A DNA stretch of 64,000 nucleotides from JAEULH01 sp963805915. GTDB lineage: Bacteria > Pseudomonadota > Alphaproteobacteria > Rhodospirillales > Defluviicoccaceae. The translations under genes and the position numbers were made by a program. Below, one piece after another: positions 11,205 through 19,978 of this stretch. The notes under the pieces were generated by a model. It had not been told where the DNA came from. It ran no database searches and was given only the letters and a program-made list of their open reading frames with translations. The stretch lies in NCBI GenBank assembly GCA_963805915.1, contig CAWDWD010000011.1:248001-312000 (forward strand), in the 5' to 3' direction. Position 1 is the stretch's first letter; the number at the start of each line of letters is the position of its first letter.

Positions 11205-12197
11205 CTAACTGGCGCCGTTGGCCGCGACCGCCGCGTCGATGACGTCCTTGCCGATCTCGCCTTCGAACTTCTTCCACACCGGTTTCATCACCTCAACCCA
11301 TTTGGTCCGCTCTTCGGGGGTCAAATAAATGACTTGGGAACGGCCGGAGTCGATGATCTTCTGCTTGTCGCTTTCGTTGAGGTCGTTGGCGGCCTTGTTG
11401 CCGTAAGCGATCAACTCGTCGAGAGCGGCCTTGATCTCCTTGCGCAGATCGTCGGGCAGATCATTCCAGAACTCCTCGGTGGTCACCACCATGTAGTCGA
11501 GCACGCCGTGGTTGGTCTCGGTGATGTATTCCTGCACCTCGTAGAACTTCTGGGAATACATGTTCGACCAGGTGTTTTCCTGGCCGTCGATCGCCTTGGT
11601 CTGGAGCAGGGTGAACACCTCCGAGAACGGCTTCTTGATCGGCACCGCGTGGAGCGCCTCGATCTGCGCCTGCAGGACATCGGACGCCTGGATGCGGAAC
11701 TTCTTGCCGGCCGCGTCCTCGGGAACCCGCATCGGGGTGTGCGCCGAGAGCTGCTTCATACCGTTATGGATGTAGCCGAGGCCGAGGACGCCTTTCTTTT
11801 CCATGGCGTTCATCAGCTTCTGCCCGGCGGGTCCTTGCTGGAATTTGTCGACGGCGGCGATATCGTCGAACAGGAAGGGCAGATCGAAAACCTGAAGCTT
11901 CTTGGTGTAGGAATCGAATTTCGACAGCGAAGGCGCGGCGAGTTGCACGTCGCCGAGAAGCATCGCTTCGAGAACCTTGTCGTCATCGAACAGCTGCGAG
12001 TTCGGGAAGACCTCGACGACCACCTTGCCGGGCAAGCGTTGTTCGACAAGTTCCTTGAACTTGTTGGCGGCTTGGCCCTTCGGCGTGTTGTCCGCCACGA
12101 CATGGGAAAACTTGATCACGAGCGGGTCCGCGGCATTCACCCCGGTCGACAACAGCATGGCCGACGCGAGCAGAATCCCGGCGCTGACTATTCGCAT
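11205..12197 (-). CDS. dctP: TRAP transporter solute-binding protein, DctP family
   Basis: This 330-residue binding protein is the first gene of the TRAP operon. It has a signal peptide ending near GVNAADP, then IKFSHVVADNTPKG, which is the usual DctP start of the mature protein. The conserved region FRIQASDVLQAQ, which includes the Arg that pairs with the carboxylate ligand in this family, and DGQENTWSNMYSQKFYEV are both present. The ATG at 12197 has a strong ribosome site (GGGAGGAT) just upstream. The gene is intact. The most likely substrates are C4-dicarboxylates such as succinate, malate or fumarate. No regulatory pair (DctB/DctD) is in the window. Confidence 0.93.
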   Translation of the reverse strand: MRIVSAGILLASAMLLSTGVNAADPLVIKFSHVVADNTPKGQAANKFKELVEQRLPGKVVVEVFPNSQLFDDDKVLEAMLLGDVQLAAPSLSKFDSYTKKLQVFDLPFLFDDIAAVDKFQQGPAGQKLMNAMEKKGVLGLGYIHNGMKQLSAHTPMRVPEDAAGKKFRIQASDVLQAQIEALHAVPIKKPFSEVFTLLQTKAIDGQENTWSNMYSQKFYEVQEYITETNHGVLDYMVVTTEEFWNDLPDDLRKEIKAALDELIAYGNKAANDLNESDKQKIIDSGRSQVIYLTPEERTKWVEVMKPVWKKFEGEIGKDVIDAAVAANGAS

Positions 12198-12373
12198 ATG
12201 TATCCTCCCTCAAAACTTTGCCCTTCAGGGCTTTCGTTGCTCGCAAGCCTCGGTTGGCGAAGCTTGCTTCCCAGACGCATGTCTATACACGTACAGGTAA
12301 AGCCGCGTTTATGGAAGCAATGAATGTGACAATCTCATGAATCCCGCAACCGACGCGGGAAAACGGGGGCGGA

Positions 12374-14006
12374 ATGGAACCATGGTGGCGCGGCGCGGTG
12401 ATCTATCAGATCTACCCGCGCAGCTTTTGCGACAGCAACGGCGATGGCGTCGGCGATCTGCCGGGCATCATCAGCCGACTCGACTATGTCGCCGCGCTTG
12501 GTGTCGATGCGGTCTGGATCTCGCCGTTCTTCACCTCGCCGATGAAGGATTTCGGCTACGACGTCGCGGACTATCGCGACGTCGACCCGCTGTTCGGTAC
12601 TCTCGCCGACTTCGACCGGCTCATCGCCGAGGCGCACCGGCTCGGCCTCAAGGTCATCATCGATCAGGTCTACTCGCACTCGTCCGACCGTCATCCCTGG
12701 TTTGTCGAAAGCCGCGAAAGCCGGATCAACGACAAATCGGATTGGTACGTCTGGGCCGACGCCAAGCCCGACGGCGGGCCGCCGAACAACTGGCTTTCGG
12801 TCTTCGGCGGGCCGGCATGGGATTGGGGTTCGCGTCGGCGCCAGTATTATCTCCACAACTTTCTCAAGGAGCAGCCGGACCTCAACGTCCATAATCCGCA
12901 AGTCCAACAGGCAATTCTCGACATCGCCGCCTTCTGGCTGGACCGCGGCGTCGACGGCTTCCGCCTCGATGTCGCGAACTTCTTCATGCATGACCTTCAG
13001 CTGCGCGACAATCCGCCGCGCGCTCATCCCGCGCCCGACAAGCCGAACTGGCTCCAGCAGCAGATCTACAATCGGTCCCGACCCGAGACGCTCGAGTTTG
13101 TCCCCCGCCTGCGCGCGGTCATGGACCGCTACCCCGGCTCGATGACGGTCGCCGAGATCGCCGCCGAGGACCAGGTCGCGACCATGGTCGCCTACACCGA
13201 CGGGCCCAAGCGCTATCACACCGCCTACAGCTTCGTCTTTCTCGGCCCCGAGTTCGGCGCCCGCCATATCCGCGACAACGTCGAGCGGATGACGGCTTTA
13301 TCCGAAACCGCGTGGCCGTCCTGGGCCTTCAGTAACCACGACGTCGTCCGGGTGGTCACGCGCTGGGGCGGAGAGGCGGATGACCCGGCGGCCTTCGCCA
13401 AGCTGATGATCGCCCTGCTGACCTCGCTCCGCGGCACCGCGTTTTTGTACCAGGGCGATGAACTCGGCCTGCCGCAGGCCGAGGTTTCTTTCGACAAGCT
13501 GCAGGACCCGGAGGGCAAGGCGTTCTGGCCGCGCCACCGTGGCCGCGATGGCGCGCGCACGCCGATGCCGTGGCGCGCGGACGCGGCGAATGCCGGGTTC
13601 TCTTCCGCCGAGCCGTGGCTTCCGGTCGATCCGCGCCACCCGCCGCTGGCGGTCGATCGCGGGGAGGCCGACACCGGATCGGTGCTCGCCTTTACCCGCG
13701 GCTTCCTCGCCTGGCGCAAGACCCACCCGCCGCTGGTGAGCGGCGACATCCGCTTTCTCGACACGCCCGAGCCGGCGCTGGCGTTCGTGCGCGGCGAGGG
13801 GCGGTGAAGGCGACGGCGCGATCGTGTGTGCCTTCAATCTCGGCGCCGATGCGCTCGAGGTCGCCCTCCCGCCGGAGCTCGCGATCGAACCTCTGCAAGG
13901 TCACGGCCAGCTCGGCACGCTCGACGGCGCGATTGTCCGGCTGCCGCGCTACGGCGCCTTTTTCGGCCGCGGCGGAGCATCCGACGCCCGGGCGGGCGCG
14001 GATTAG
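12374..14006 (+). CDS. GH13 alpha-glucosidase (frameshifted near the C-terminus)
   Basis: This glycoside hydrolase of family 13 is most like the oligo-1,6-/alpha-1,4-glucosidase branch (about 544 residues). All four GH13 regions are visible: the start AVIYQIYPRSF, GFRLDVAN with the nucleophile Asp near residue 199, VAEIAAED with the acid/base Glu near 261, and SNHDVVR near 322. The calcium or loop motif DSNGDGVGDL is also there. The enzyme would release glucose from maltose, isomaltose or short glucans in the cytoplasm. The frame breaks near 13800-13810: the reading stops at FVRGEGR, while the C-terminal beta domain continues one frame over (GDGAIVCAFNLGADALEV) to 14006. The total is one base over a multiple of three. 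It fits the glycogen genes found elsewhere in the window. Confidence 0.9.
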
Positions 14007-14087
14007 ATGCTCGATCGCTTTGTCATCGATCACCTTTCTGCTTCATTGGGAGAGGCGCCGCCCCTTACAGGCCAGCTTTACGGTCCG

Positions 14088-15077
14088 TTAATCCGCCCCA
14101 TTAAGGCAGTCGCGTAGCGCGGCGGCGAGCCTGCGCATCAACGTGAAGTACGCCTCCGGACCCGGCTCGATTCCCGTTCCCAACGGATCAAGTACGGCGA
14201 TGCGGGCACCGGTTCCTTCCGTCACCGTTTTCACCAGCGCCGGTTCGAACTGCGGCTCGCGGAAGACGCAGACCGCGTTGGTTTCGGCGATCCTGGCACG
14301 GACGGCGCTCAATGTTCCCGCGCCGGGACTGCGGTCGGGATCGATGGTGATCGAGCCGGCGGGAGTAAGCTGGTAGCGGGCCTCGAGGTATTGATACGCA
14401 TCGTGGAACACGATGTACGGCTTGCCCGCGAGCGGCGAGAGCTCGGCGCGCAGCGCGCGGTCCAGGGCATCAATGTTATCCCGCAACGCTGCGCCGTTGG
14501 CCGTGTATCTTGCGGCGTGCGCGGGATCGGCCTCAATCAGCGCCGCGACGATCGCCGCGGCCATGGCCTTGGCGTTCACGGGATCGAGCCAGATGTGCAT
14601 GTCCATGGCATGGCGCCCACCGGAATGTCCGACGTCATGCGGCGTAGCGCCGGCAGCGTCGCCCCCGGCCTCGTATCCGTCCGGGTGGCCGTGAGCGGCC
14701 CAAATCCCGACGCCTCGCGCCGCCAACAAGGTGACGCCGGGAGCGGCCGCCAGCGCGACGGCGTGGCCGTGGCCGGGCAGGGCGCTAAGCGGTCTTGCGA
14801 GGAATGTCTCCAAGGCTCTCGCCGATCCAGAACACGAGGTCGGCGGACTGGAGGGCCGCGGCTTGCGATGGTCGCAGGCTCGCGGTATGCGGCGACGCGC
14901 CGCCGCCGACCAGCAATAATGGTTCGCCGACGCCGGCCATGACCGCGGCGACCAGGGAATGGACCGGTTCGATGCTGGCGACGACGTTCGGCGAGATCCG
15001 CGGCGGCGCGGGCCGACGCCACACAGCCATGCGAGGATGCAAGTGCACGCAAGAAGCGAAGCCAACAATCGGCGCAT
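14088..15077 (-). CDS. znuA: Zinc ABC transporter binding protein ZnuA (two frameshifts)
   Basis: This is a periplasmic zinc-binding protein of the cluster 9 family. The signal peptide is MRRLLASLLACTCILAW. In a second frame the sequence continues as NVVASIEPVHSLVAAVM and GGASPHTASLRPSQA, which holds the first metal His. It then returns to the first frame at ETFLARPL. Further on are the His-rich loop (HGHPDGYEAGGD, then HDVGHSGGRHAMDMH), the second ligand region HIWLDP, FHDAYQYLEARYQL, and the late motif DPLGTGIEPG. The breaks lie near 15015 and 14810 and compensate, so the total length (990 bases) is a multiple of three. The gene is divergent from znuCB across 134 bases that probably hold a shared zinc-controlled promoter. 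I could not identify a clear Zur box there. Confidence 0.88.
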   Translation of the reverse strand: MRRLLASLLACTCILAWLCGVGPRRRGSRRTSSPASNRSIPWSPRSWPASANHYCWSAAARRRIPRACDHRKPRPSSPPTSCSGSARALETFLARPLSALPGHGHAVALAAAPGVTLLAARGVGIWAAHGHPDGYEAGGDAAGATPHDVGHSGGRHAMDMHIWLDPVNAKAMAAAIVAALIEADPAHAARYTANGAALRDNIDALDRALRAELSPLAGKPYIVFHDAYQYLEARYQLTPAGSITIDPDRSPGAGTLSAVRARIAETNAVCVFREPQFEPALVKTVTEGTGARIAVLDPLGTGIEPGPEAYFTLMRRLAAALRDCLNGAD

Positions 15078-15211
15078 CGCGGATACTCCGGGGAGGCTGG
15101 ACCGGTCCATCGGCGGGATGTAACTATTCCCGCGTATAGCCTCGCGAGCGCAAGGATAAGGCGGCCAAGCCATAAACGCGAACCGACGCCGAGACCGCCG
15201 AAGCCGCCACG

Positions 15212-15985
15212 TTGCCGCCGCCGGCCGCGCCGCTGCATCGAGGGCCGGCGCGATCTCGCTGCTGCTCGGCAGGGTCGCGATCCTCGATGGACGTCGACAT
15301 TGCCGTCGGCGAGGGCGAGATCGTCACCCTGATCGGTCCCAACGGCGCCGGCAAGACAAGCCTGATCCGCGTTCTGCTCGGCCTGATCGCGCCGACCGAC
15401 CGGGGAGGTGCGCAAGCGTCCCGGCCTGTCGGTCGGCTATGTCCCCCAGCGCCTCCACATCGATCCGGTGCTGCCGTTGAGCGTCGCCCGGCTGATGACG
15501 TTGACCGCGCGGCGGAGCGGCGCCGCGGTCCGCGCCGCGCTCGCCGAGACCGGCGTCGAGGCCCGCGCCGAGGCGCCGGTGCACACGCTGTCGGGCGGTG
15601 AGTTTCAGCGAGTCCTGCTTGCCCGCGCGCTGTTGCGCGCGCCGGAGCTGCTGGTCCTCGATGAGCCGGTGCAGGGCGTCGATTTCGCCGGCGAGGCGCG
15701 AACTCTATGAGTTGATCGGCGACCATCCGCGCGCGCCATCGCTGCGGCATCCTGATGGTCTCGCACGATCTGCACACGGTGATGGCCGCGACCGACCGGG
15801 TCGTTTGCCTGAACCGGCACGTCTGCTGCGCCGGCGGCCCGGCTTCGGTCAGCCGCGATCCGGAGTTCGTCCGGCTGTTCGGGCCGCGCGTCGCCCAGGC
15901 GCTCGGCGTCTACGCCCACCATCACGATCATGATCATGGCATCGGCGGCGACATCGTCGAGCCCGCGCCCGAAAGAGCGGAATGA
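15212..15985 (+). CDS. znuC: Zinc ABC transporter ATPase ZnuC (multiple frameshifts)
   Basis: All ATPase motifs are present but are spread over several frames. The order is an N-terminal AISLLLGRVAILDG segment, then VDIAVGEGEIVTLIGPNG with Walker A GPNGAGKTS, then VGYVPQRLHIDPVLPLSV, the signature LSGGEFQRVLLARALL, Walker B LLVLDEPVQGVD, and the switch region VSHDLHTVMAATDRVVCLN. Breaks lie near 15285, 15405 and 15705. The His-rich tail HHHDHDHG near the C-terminus is common in ZnuC. The start is uncertain because no good start codon lies in the N-terminal frame; a TTG at 15212 is given as a placeholder. It is followed by znuB with an ATGA overlap. Confidence 0.8.
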
Positions 15986-16818
15986 TCCTCGACGATTTCG
16001 TCATTCGGGCGCTGGTCGCGGGTTTGGGGATTGCCTTGGTTTCGGGCCCCCTCGGCTGTTTCATCGTCTGGCGGCGGATGGCCTATTTCGGCGACACCAT
16101 GGCCCATTCGGCGCTGCTCGGAATCGCGCTCGGCTTTCTGCTGTCGATCAACCTTACCCTCGGCGTTGTCGTCGTCACCGTGACGATCGCCGGCATCCTT
16201 GTTCTCCTCCAGCAGCGCCGGCCATGGCTGTCGCCGGACACCCTGCTCGGCATTCTGTCGCACTCGAGCCTGTCGTTCGGGCTCGTCGCCATCGGTCTGA
16301 TGGCGTGGCTCCGGCTCGACCTCCTGGGCTATCTGTTCGGCGACGTGCTGGCGGTGAGCAGGACCGACATCTTCGTCATATACGCCGCCGGCCTCGCCGC
16401 GCTGGCGATCCTGGCGGCAATCTGGCGGCCGCTGCTTGCGGCCACGGTTCACGAGGATCTCGCCCGCGCCGAGGGGATCGCCGTCGTGCCGGTCCGCCTC
16501 GTCTTCATGGTCCTGATCGCGGTCGTGATCGCACTGGCGATGAAGGTGGTGGGTATCTTGCTGATCACGTCGCTGTTGATCATTCCGGCCGCCGCCGCGC
16601 GCCGTTTAGCCTCGACGCCGGAGCGTATGGCGGTGATCGCCGCGCTGATCGGCTGCGCCGCCGTGGCCATGGGGCTCTATGCCTCGCTCCGGCTGGATAC
16701 GCCCTCGGGTCCCTCCATTGTCGTCGGCGCGGCGTTGCTGTTTGCGCTCGGTCTGTTGCCGTTGCCGCGATTGCGCGGCGAGCGCAAGCGAACGCCTGGC
16801 GGACGTGGCGATGCGTGA
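15982..16818 (+). CDS. znuB: Zinc ABC transporter permease ZnuB
   Basis: This 278-residue membrane protein of the ABC-3 (zinc/manganese) permease family has seven to eight hydrophobic helices. The family segments GCFIVWRRMAYFGDTMAHSALLG near the start and VVGILLITSLLIIPAAAAR in the second half are clear. It forms the membrane channel of the ZnuABC importer. The start overlaps the end of znuC by four bases (ATGA), showing one transcription unit with coupled translation. The C-terminal tail is basic and disordered. Unlike its two partner genes it is intact. Confidence 0.94.
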   Translation: MILDDFVIRALVAGLGIALVSGPLGCFIVWRRMAYFGDTMAHSALLGIALGFLLSINLTLGVVVVTVTIAGILVLLQQRRPWLSPDTLLGILSHSSLSFGLVAIGLMAWLRLDLLGYLFGDVLAVSRTDIFVIYAAGLAALAILAAIWRPLLAATVHEDLARAEGIAVVPVRLVFMVLIAVVIALAMKVVGILLITSLLIIPAAAARRLASTPERMAVIAALIGCAAVAMGLYASLRLDTPSGPSIVVGAALLFALGLLPLPRLRGERKRTPGGRGDA

Positions 16819-16886
16819 TAGGTTAAACCGTTGCAACGACCGGCCGGCGATTTGATAACCTCCCCTGAAATCTTGATGGTGCTGCA

Positions 16887-17285
16887 ATGACGATTGTCCA
16901 CGTCACCGCGCTTTACACCGGGCTCCTTGCCCTGGTTTTGCTTGTCTTGTCGATCCAAGTCATCTCCGTTCGCCGCCGCCTGCGCATCGGCATCGGCGAC
17001 GAGGGCAACGAGGAGTTGGCACGGCGGATTCGCGCCCAAGGCAACTTCACGGAATACGTTCCGCTCGCGTTGTTGCTGATGCTCGCCGGCGAACTCGCGG
17101 CCGCGCCCGCCTGGATGCTCCACGGTCTTGGCGCCACCCTGGTCATCGGCCGCTGCGTCCACGCTTGGTCGCTGCCGGCGCGCAGCACCGCCGGACGTAC
17201 GGCCGGCATGCTGCTGACGTTCGCCGTCATCGTTGCCGGCGCCGCTCTCGCGATCGCCGCCGCCTTCGCGGTCTTCCCACGATAG
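16887..17285 (+). CDS. MAPEG family membrane protein
   Basis: This 132-residue protein has four predicted helices and the MAPEG pattern: a first loop with RRLRIGIGDEGNEELARRIRAQGNFTEYVPL. The E-x-x-x-R-x-x-x-N-x-x-E arrangement is typical of the glutathione-binding part of this family. Proteins of this group are inner-membrane enzymes or enzyme-like proteins; glutathione S-transferase or peroxidase activity is known for some. The gene lies 68 bases after znuB but need not share its function. It is complete and of normal length. Confidence 0.88.
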   Translation: MTIVHVTALYTGLLALVLLVLSIQVISVRRRLRIGIGDEGNEELARRIRAQGNFTEYVPLALLLMLAGELAAAPAWMLHGLGATLVIGRCVHAWSLPARSTAGRTAGMLLTFAVIVAGAALAIAAAFAVFPR

Positions 17286-17304
17286 ACCCGATTGCACACC
17301 ACGT

Positions 17305-17333
17305 TTGACAGGAATTACCCATATGAGTTAATT
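17305..17333 (+). promoter_or_regulatory. Candidate promoter of the polysaccharide operon
   Basis: A perfect TTGACA (17305-17310) is followed after 17 bases by TTAATT (17328-17333), a weak -10 box. It lies in a short AT-rich patch 58 bases before the TackOD1 gene, the first gene of the three-gene operon. Confidence 0.45.
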
Positions 17334-17390
17334 AAACATGCCGCGCCAATCTATGGCCTCCGGTCGCGACCGACGTAAGGACGCCATCGC

Positions 17391-18716
17391 TTGAAGTTCA
17401 GCTTGATCGAGCAGTCCGCGCACGTCTTGGCGCCGCCGCGGCTGCTCGTCCTCGGCGCGCTGCCGCCCGTCGACTACCAGCCGTTTGCCTGTCGCGTCGT
17501 TCTCGAGCCCGACGCGGGCTTCGACGCCGTCATGATCGGCGACGGCGGCGACCCGCGCCTGGCCAGGGATGCCGCCGAGCGCTCCGGCAACCTTCTCGCG
17601 CCGATCGCCAACCTGTCGTCCGCGCCGGTCGCCTTCGCCGAACTTCGCGGCGGCGCGGCGGGCCCGGCGCCTCTCGCCGAGATCGTGATCGAGATCGCCA
17701 GCATCGTTCGCCACGTCTCTTTGTTGGCCGACGAGGTGCGTCGGAGCAGTGATCCGGCGCTGCTGCTTTTGGCGCGCTGCGCGACACGCAAGGGCGGGCT
17801 CCGGGCAACCTACGACGGCGCCTCGGAAACCCTCGTAACATACGCGGCCGCCGGGCTTATCGCCGAGCCGCGCCGCCACGCCGAGAGCCTGGCCGACGCG
17901 GGCGCTTTGTCTCGAACCTTTTTCGATCGGGTGCATGTTTGCCCGGCGTGCGGCTCGTCGCGCCTCAACGTCCGCGAAGAATGTCCGTCGTGCCATGGCG
18001 CGGCCATCGCCGAAGAGGCGAGCGTCCATCATTTCGCCTGCGCCCATCTGGCGCTTGAGCGGGCGTTCCGCGCCGGCGATGCGTTGGTCTGCCCGAAGTG
18101 CCGCAAGACACTGCGCCATTTCGGCGTCGACTACGACAAGCCCGGAACGGCGGCGGTCTGCAACGGTTGCGGTCACGTCGATGGCGAACCCGCGGTCGGT
18201 TTTCGCTGCGCCGATTGCGGCGCCCGCCATGACGCCGAAGCGGTTGCGACCCGCGATTGGCACTCCTATGCCTTGACCCCGGCCGGCGAGGAGTTCCTCG
18301 CCCGCGGCGTGGTCGGGCCCGCCAGCGGCGCGCCGCTCCCCGGGCGGGGCACTCTGTGCCTGCTCATTCGCCAGAGCCTCGCCTTGCGCCAATACAGCGC
18401 TCGGCCGATGTCGTTGATCGAAATCTCGTTCGCCAACGAGGGCGCGATCGCGGAGCGCAACGGCGAGCGCTTCCGTCGCCGCTCCCGCGCTCTGATCATC
18501 GAGACCGTTCGTAGCGAACTCCGAGACATCGATTTCGCCGCCGAGATCGGCGATGCGATCATGATCCACATGCCGGAGACCGCGCCGGCGGCCGCGATGG
18601 CCATCGCCGACGAACTCATCGGTCATATCCGCGACCGTGTTGCCGCTGACCTCGGCGCGGTCGCCCGGCCGGTCGATCCGGCGCGCCTTCTCGGCCGGCT
18701 GGAGGCCGGCCGATGA
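17391..18716 (+). CDS. TackOD1-like zinc-ribbon protein with degenerate GGDEF domain
   Basis: This 441-residue cytoplasmic protein has no signal peptide. Residues 1-175 form a domain I cannot name. Residues 180-290 are Cys-rich, with paired motifs CPAC, CPSC, CPKC, CNGC and CADC. This fits the TackOD1 metal-binding domain, an output domain first described in Thaumarchaeota. Residues about 345-430 read like a diguanylate cyclase fold (SLIEISFANEGAIAERNG, then a helix, then EIGDAIMIHMPET, then AMAIADELI), but the GGDEF signature is replaced by IGDAI, so catalytic activity is unlikely. The TTG at 17391 has AAGG about 11 bases upstream. The stop overlaps the glycosyltransferase start (ATGA). A role as sensor or activator of polysaccharide synthesis is inferred from the operon. 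Confidence 0.72.
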   Translation: MKFSLIEQSAHVLAPPRLLVLGALPPVDYQPFACRVVLEPDAGFDAVMIGDGGDPRLARDAAERSGNLLAPIANLSSAPVAFAELRGGAAGPAPLAEIVIEIASIVRHVSLLADEVRRSSDPALLLLARCATRKGGLRATYDGASETLVTYAAAGLIAEPRRHAESLADAGALSRTFFDRVHVCPACGSSRLNVREECPSCHGAAIAEEASVHHFACAHLALERAFRAGDALVCPKCRKTLRHFGVDYDKPGTAAVCNGCGHVDGEPAVGFRCADCGARHDAEAVATRDWHSYALTPAGEEFLARGVVGPASGAPLPGRGTLCLLIRQSLALRQYSARPMSLIEISFANEGAIAERNGERFRRRSRALIIETVRSELRDIDFAAEIGDAIMIHMPETAPAAAMAIADELIGHIRDRVAADLGAVARPVDPARLLGRLEAGR

Positions 18717-19978
18717 CGCCATCGGATCCGGTCGACTATTTGCTGGCGATGGATGCCGCGAGCCTGATCACCGCCTTCTCGTTCTCGGTCATCCTCGATC
18801 TTCCGCGCTATACCTTCGGCTTCCTCGCGGTTCTGGTTGTCGAGCTGTGCGGCCTCGGCCGTCCACGCCGGTCCTGGCGCCCGCGCTCGATCAGCATCAT
18901 CATCGCCGGCCACAATGAAGCCGCCTCCATTCGCCGCTGCGTCACGTCACTGCGCGAGCAGACGGTTGCCGATCTTGAGATCGTTTGCGTCGACGACGGC
19001 TCGACCGACGGCATGGCCGCGGAACTGTACCGCCTGCGGGCCGAGGGTCTGATCGACGTGGCGCTTACGCTCAGGGTGCGCAGCAGCAAGGCGTCGGCAT
19101 GCAATCTGGCTCTCTCGCGCGCGACCGGGGTTATCGTCGTCAACGTCGACGTCGATTGCACCTTCGATCGCGACGCCATCGAGAACATCGTCCGCCCGTT
19201 CGCCGATCCGGCCGTCGGCGCCGTTTCCGGCAATATCGCGGTGCGTAACGCCGGCGCCTCGTTCATCGCCGGCGTCCAGGCGGTCGAGTATCTCGTAGGG
19301 ATTTCGCTCGGCAAACGCGCGCTCGATTTTCTCAACGTCGTCGCCTGCGCCTCCGGCGCGTTCAGCGCCTTTCGCCGCGATGCCCTCGAAGGTGTCGGCG
19401 GCATGGATGTCGGCCCGGGCGAGGACCTCGACCTGACGTTGCGCCTGCGCCAAGCAGGCTGGCGCGTTCGCTTCGCCCACGACGCCTGGTGCCTGACGGA
19501 TGTCCCCGCGACAATACCCGCCTTCGTCCGCCAGCGCCTGCGCTGGGAACGTGACGCCTTGCGGATTCGCCTGCGCAAGCATCGTCGCCTGCTCGACCCG
19601 CGTGATCAGGCGACGACGACAACGGACCTCGTTCACCAGTTCGACTACATCGTGACCAGCCTGCTCGTCACCTTGGTCTTTCCGCTCTATCTCGTCTGGT
19701 TGGTCAGTACCTACGGCGAGGCCGCCTGGATGATCCTCGGCATGGTCACGCTCGGCTACATGATTCTCGATCTTGTCGCCTTTCTCGCCGCGCTGATCGT
19801 GGTCGACAGGCCGGGCGCCGGCCGGTCGTTGCCGCACGCGCTGATGTTCGGGCTGTGCAACGCCTATTTCATCCGCGCCGTCCGGCTCGCCGCGTTCGCC
19901 CAGGAATGGATCTTCCGCCGCTCCACCGCCGATGAATACGTGCCCGCGCGCGTGCGCCGAAAGGCGCCCTGCTATTGA
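18713..19978 (+). CDS. Processive family 2 glycosyltransferase, membrane-bound
   Basis: This 421-residue GT2 enzyme has one hydrophobic segment near residues 20-45 and two to four helices after residue 305. The catalytic core shows the nucleotide-sugar site DDGSTDG (about residue 94), the metal-binding NVDVDC (about 143), the base region GEDLDLTLRLR (about 236) and the product-holding RQRLRW (about 274). This is the cellulose/hyaluronan/alginate synthase layout. It would polymerise a sugar at the inner membrane and export the chain through its own channel. It overlaps the genes before and after it by four bases each, so the three products are probably made in fixed ratio. The sugar cannot be predicted from sequence alone. 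Confidence 0.87.
   Translation: MTPSDPVDYLLAMDAASLITAFSFSVILDLPRYTFGFLAVLVVELCGLGRPRRSWRPRSISIIIAGHNEAASIRRCVTSLREQTVADLEIVCVDDGSTDGMAAELYRLRAEGLIDVALTLRVRSSKASACNLALSRATGVIVVNVDVDCTFDRDAIENIVRPFADPAVGAVSGNIAVRNAGASFIAGVQAVEYLVGISLGKRALDFLNVVACASGAFSAFRRDALEGVGGMDVGPGEDLDLTLRLRQAGWRVRFAHDAWCLTDVPATIPAFVRQRLRWERDALRIRLRKHRRLLDPRDQATTTTDLVHQFDYIVTSLLVTLVFPLYLVWLVSTYGEAAWMILGMVTLGYMILDLVAFLAALIVVDRPGAGRSLPHALMFGLCNAYFIRAVRLAAFAQEWIFRRSTADEYVPARVRRKAPCY

Noticed and set aside
12335..13267. A 310-residue reverse-strand frame covering the GH13 gene.
   Set aside because: It is antisense to a clear enzyme gene and has no family pattern or ribosome site.
15119..15145. A Zur box between znuA and znuC.
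   Set aside because: The stretch is locally AT-rich but shows no convincing palindrome of the known Zur type, so I did not call it.
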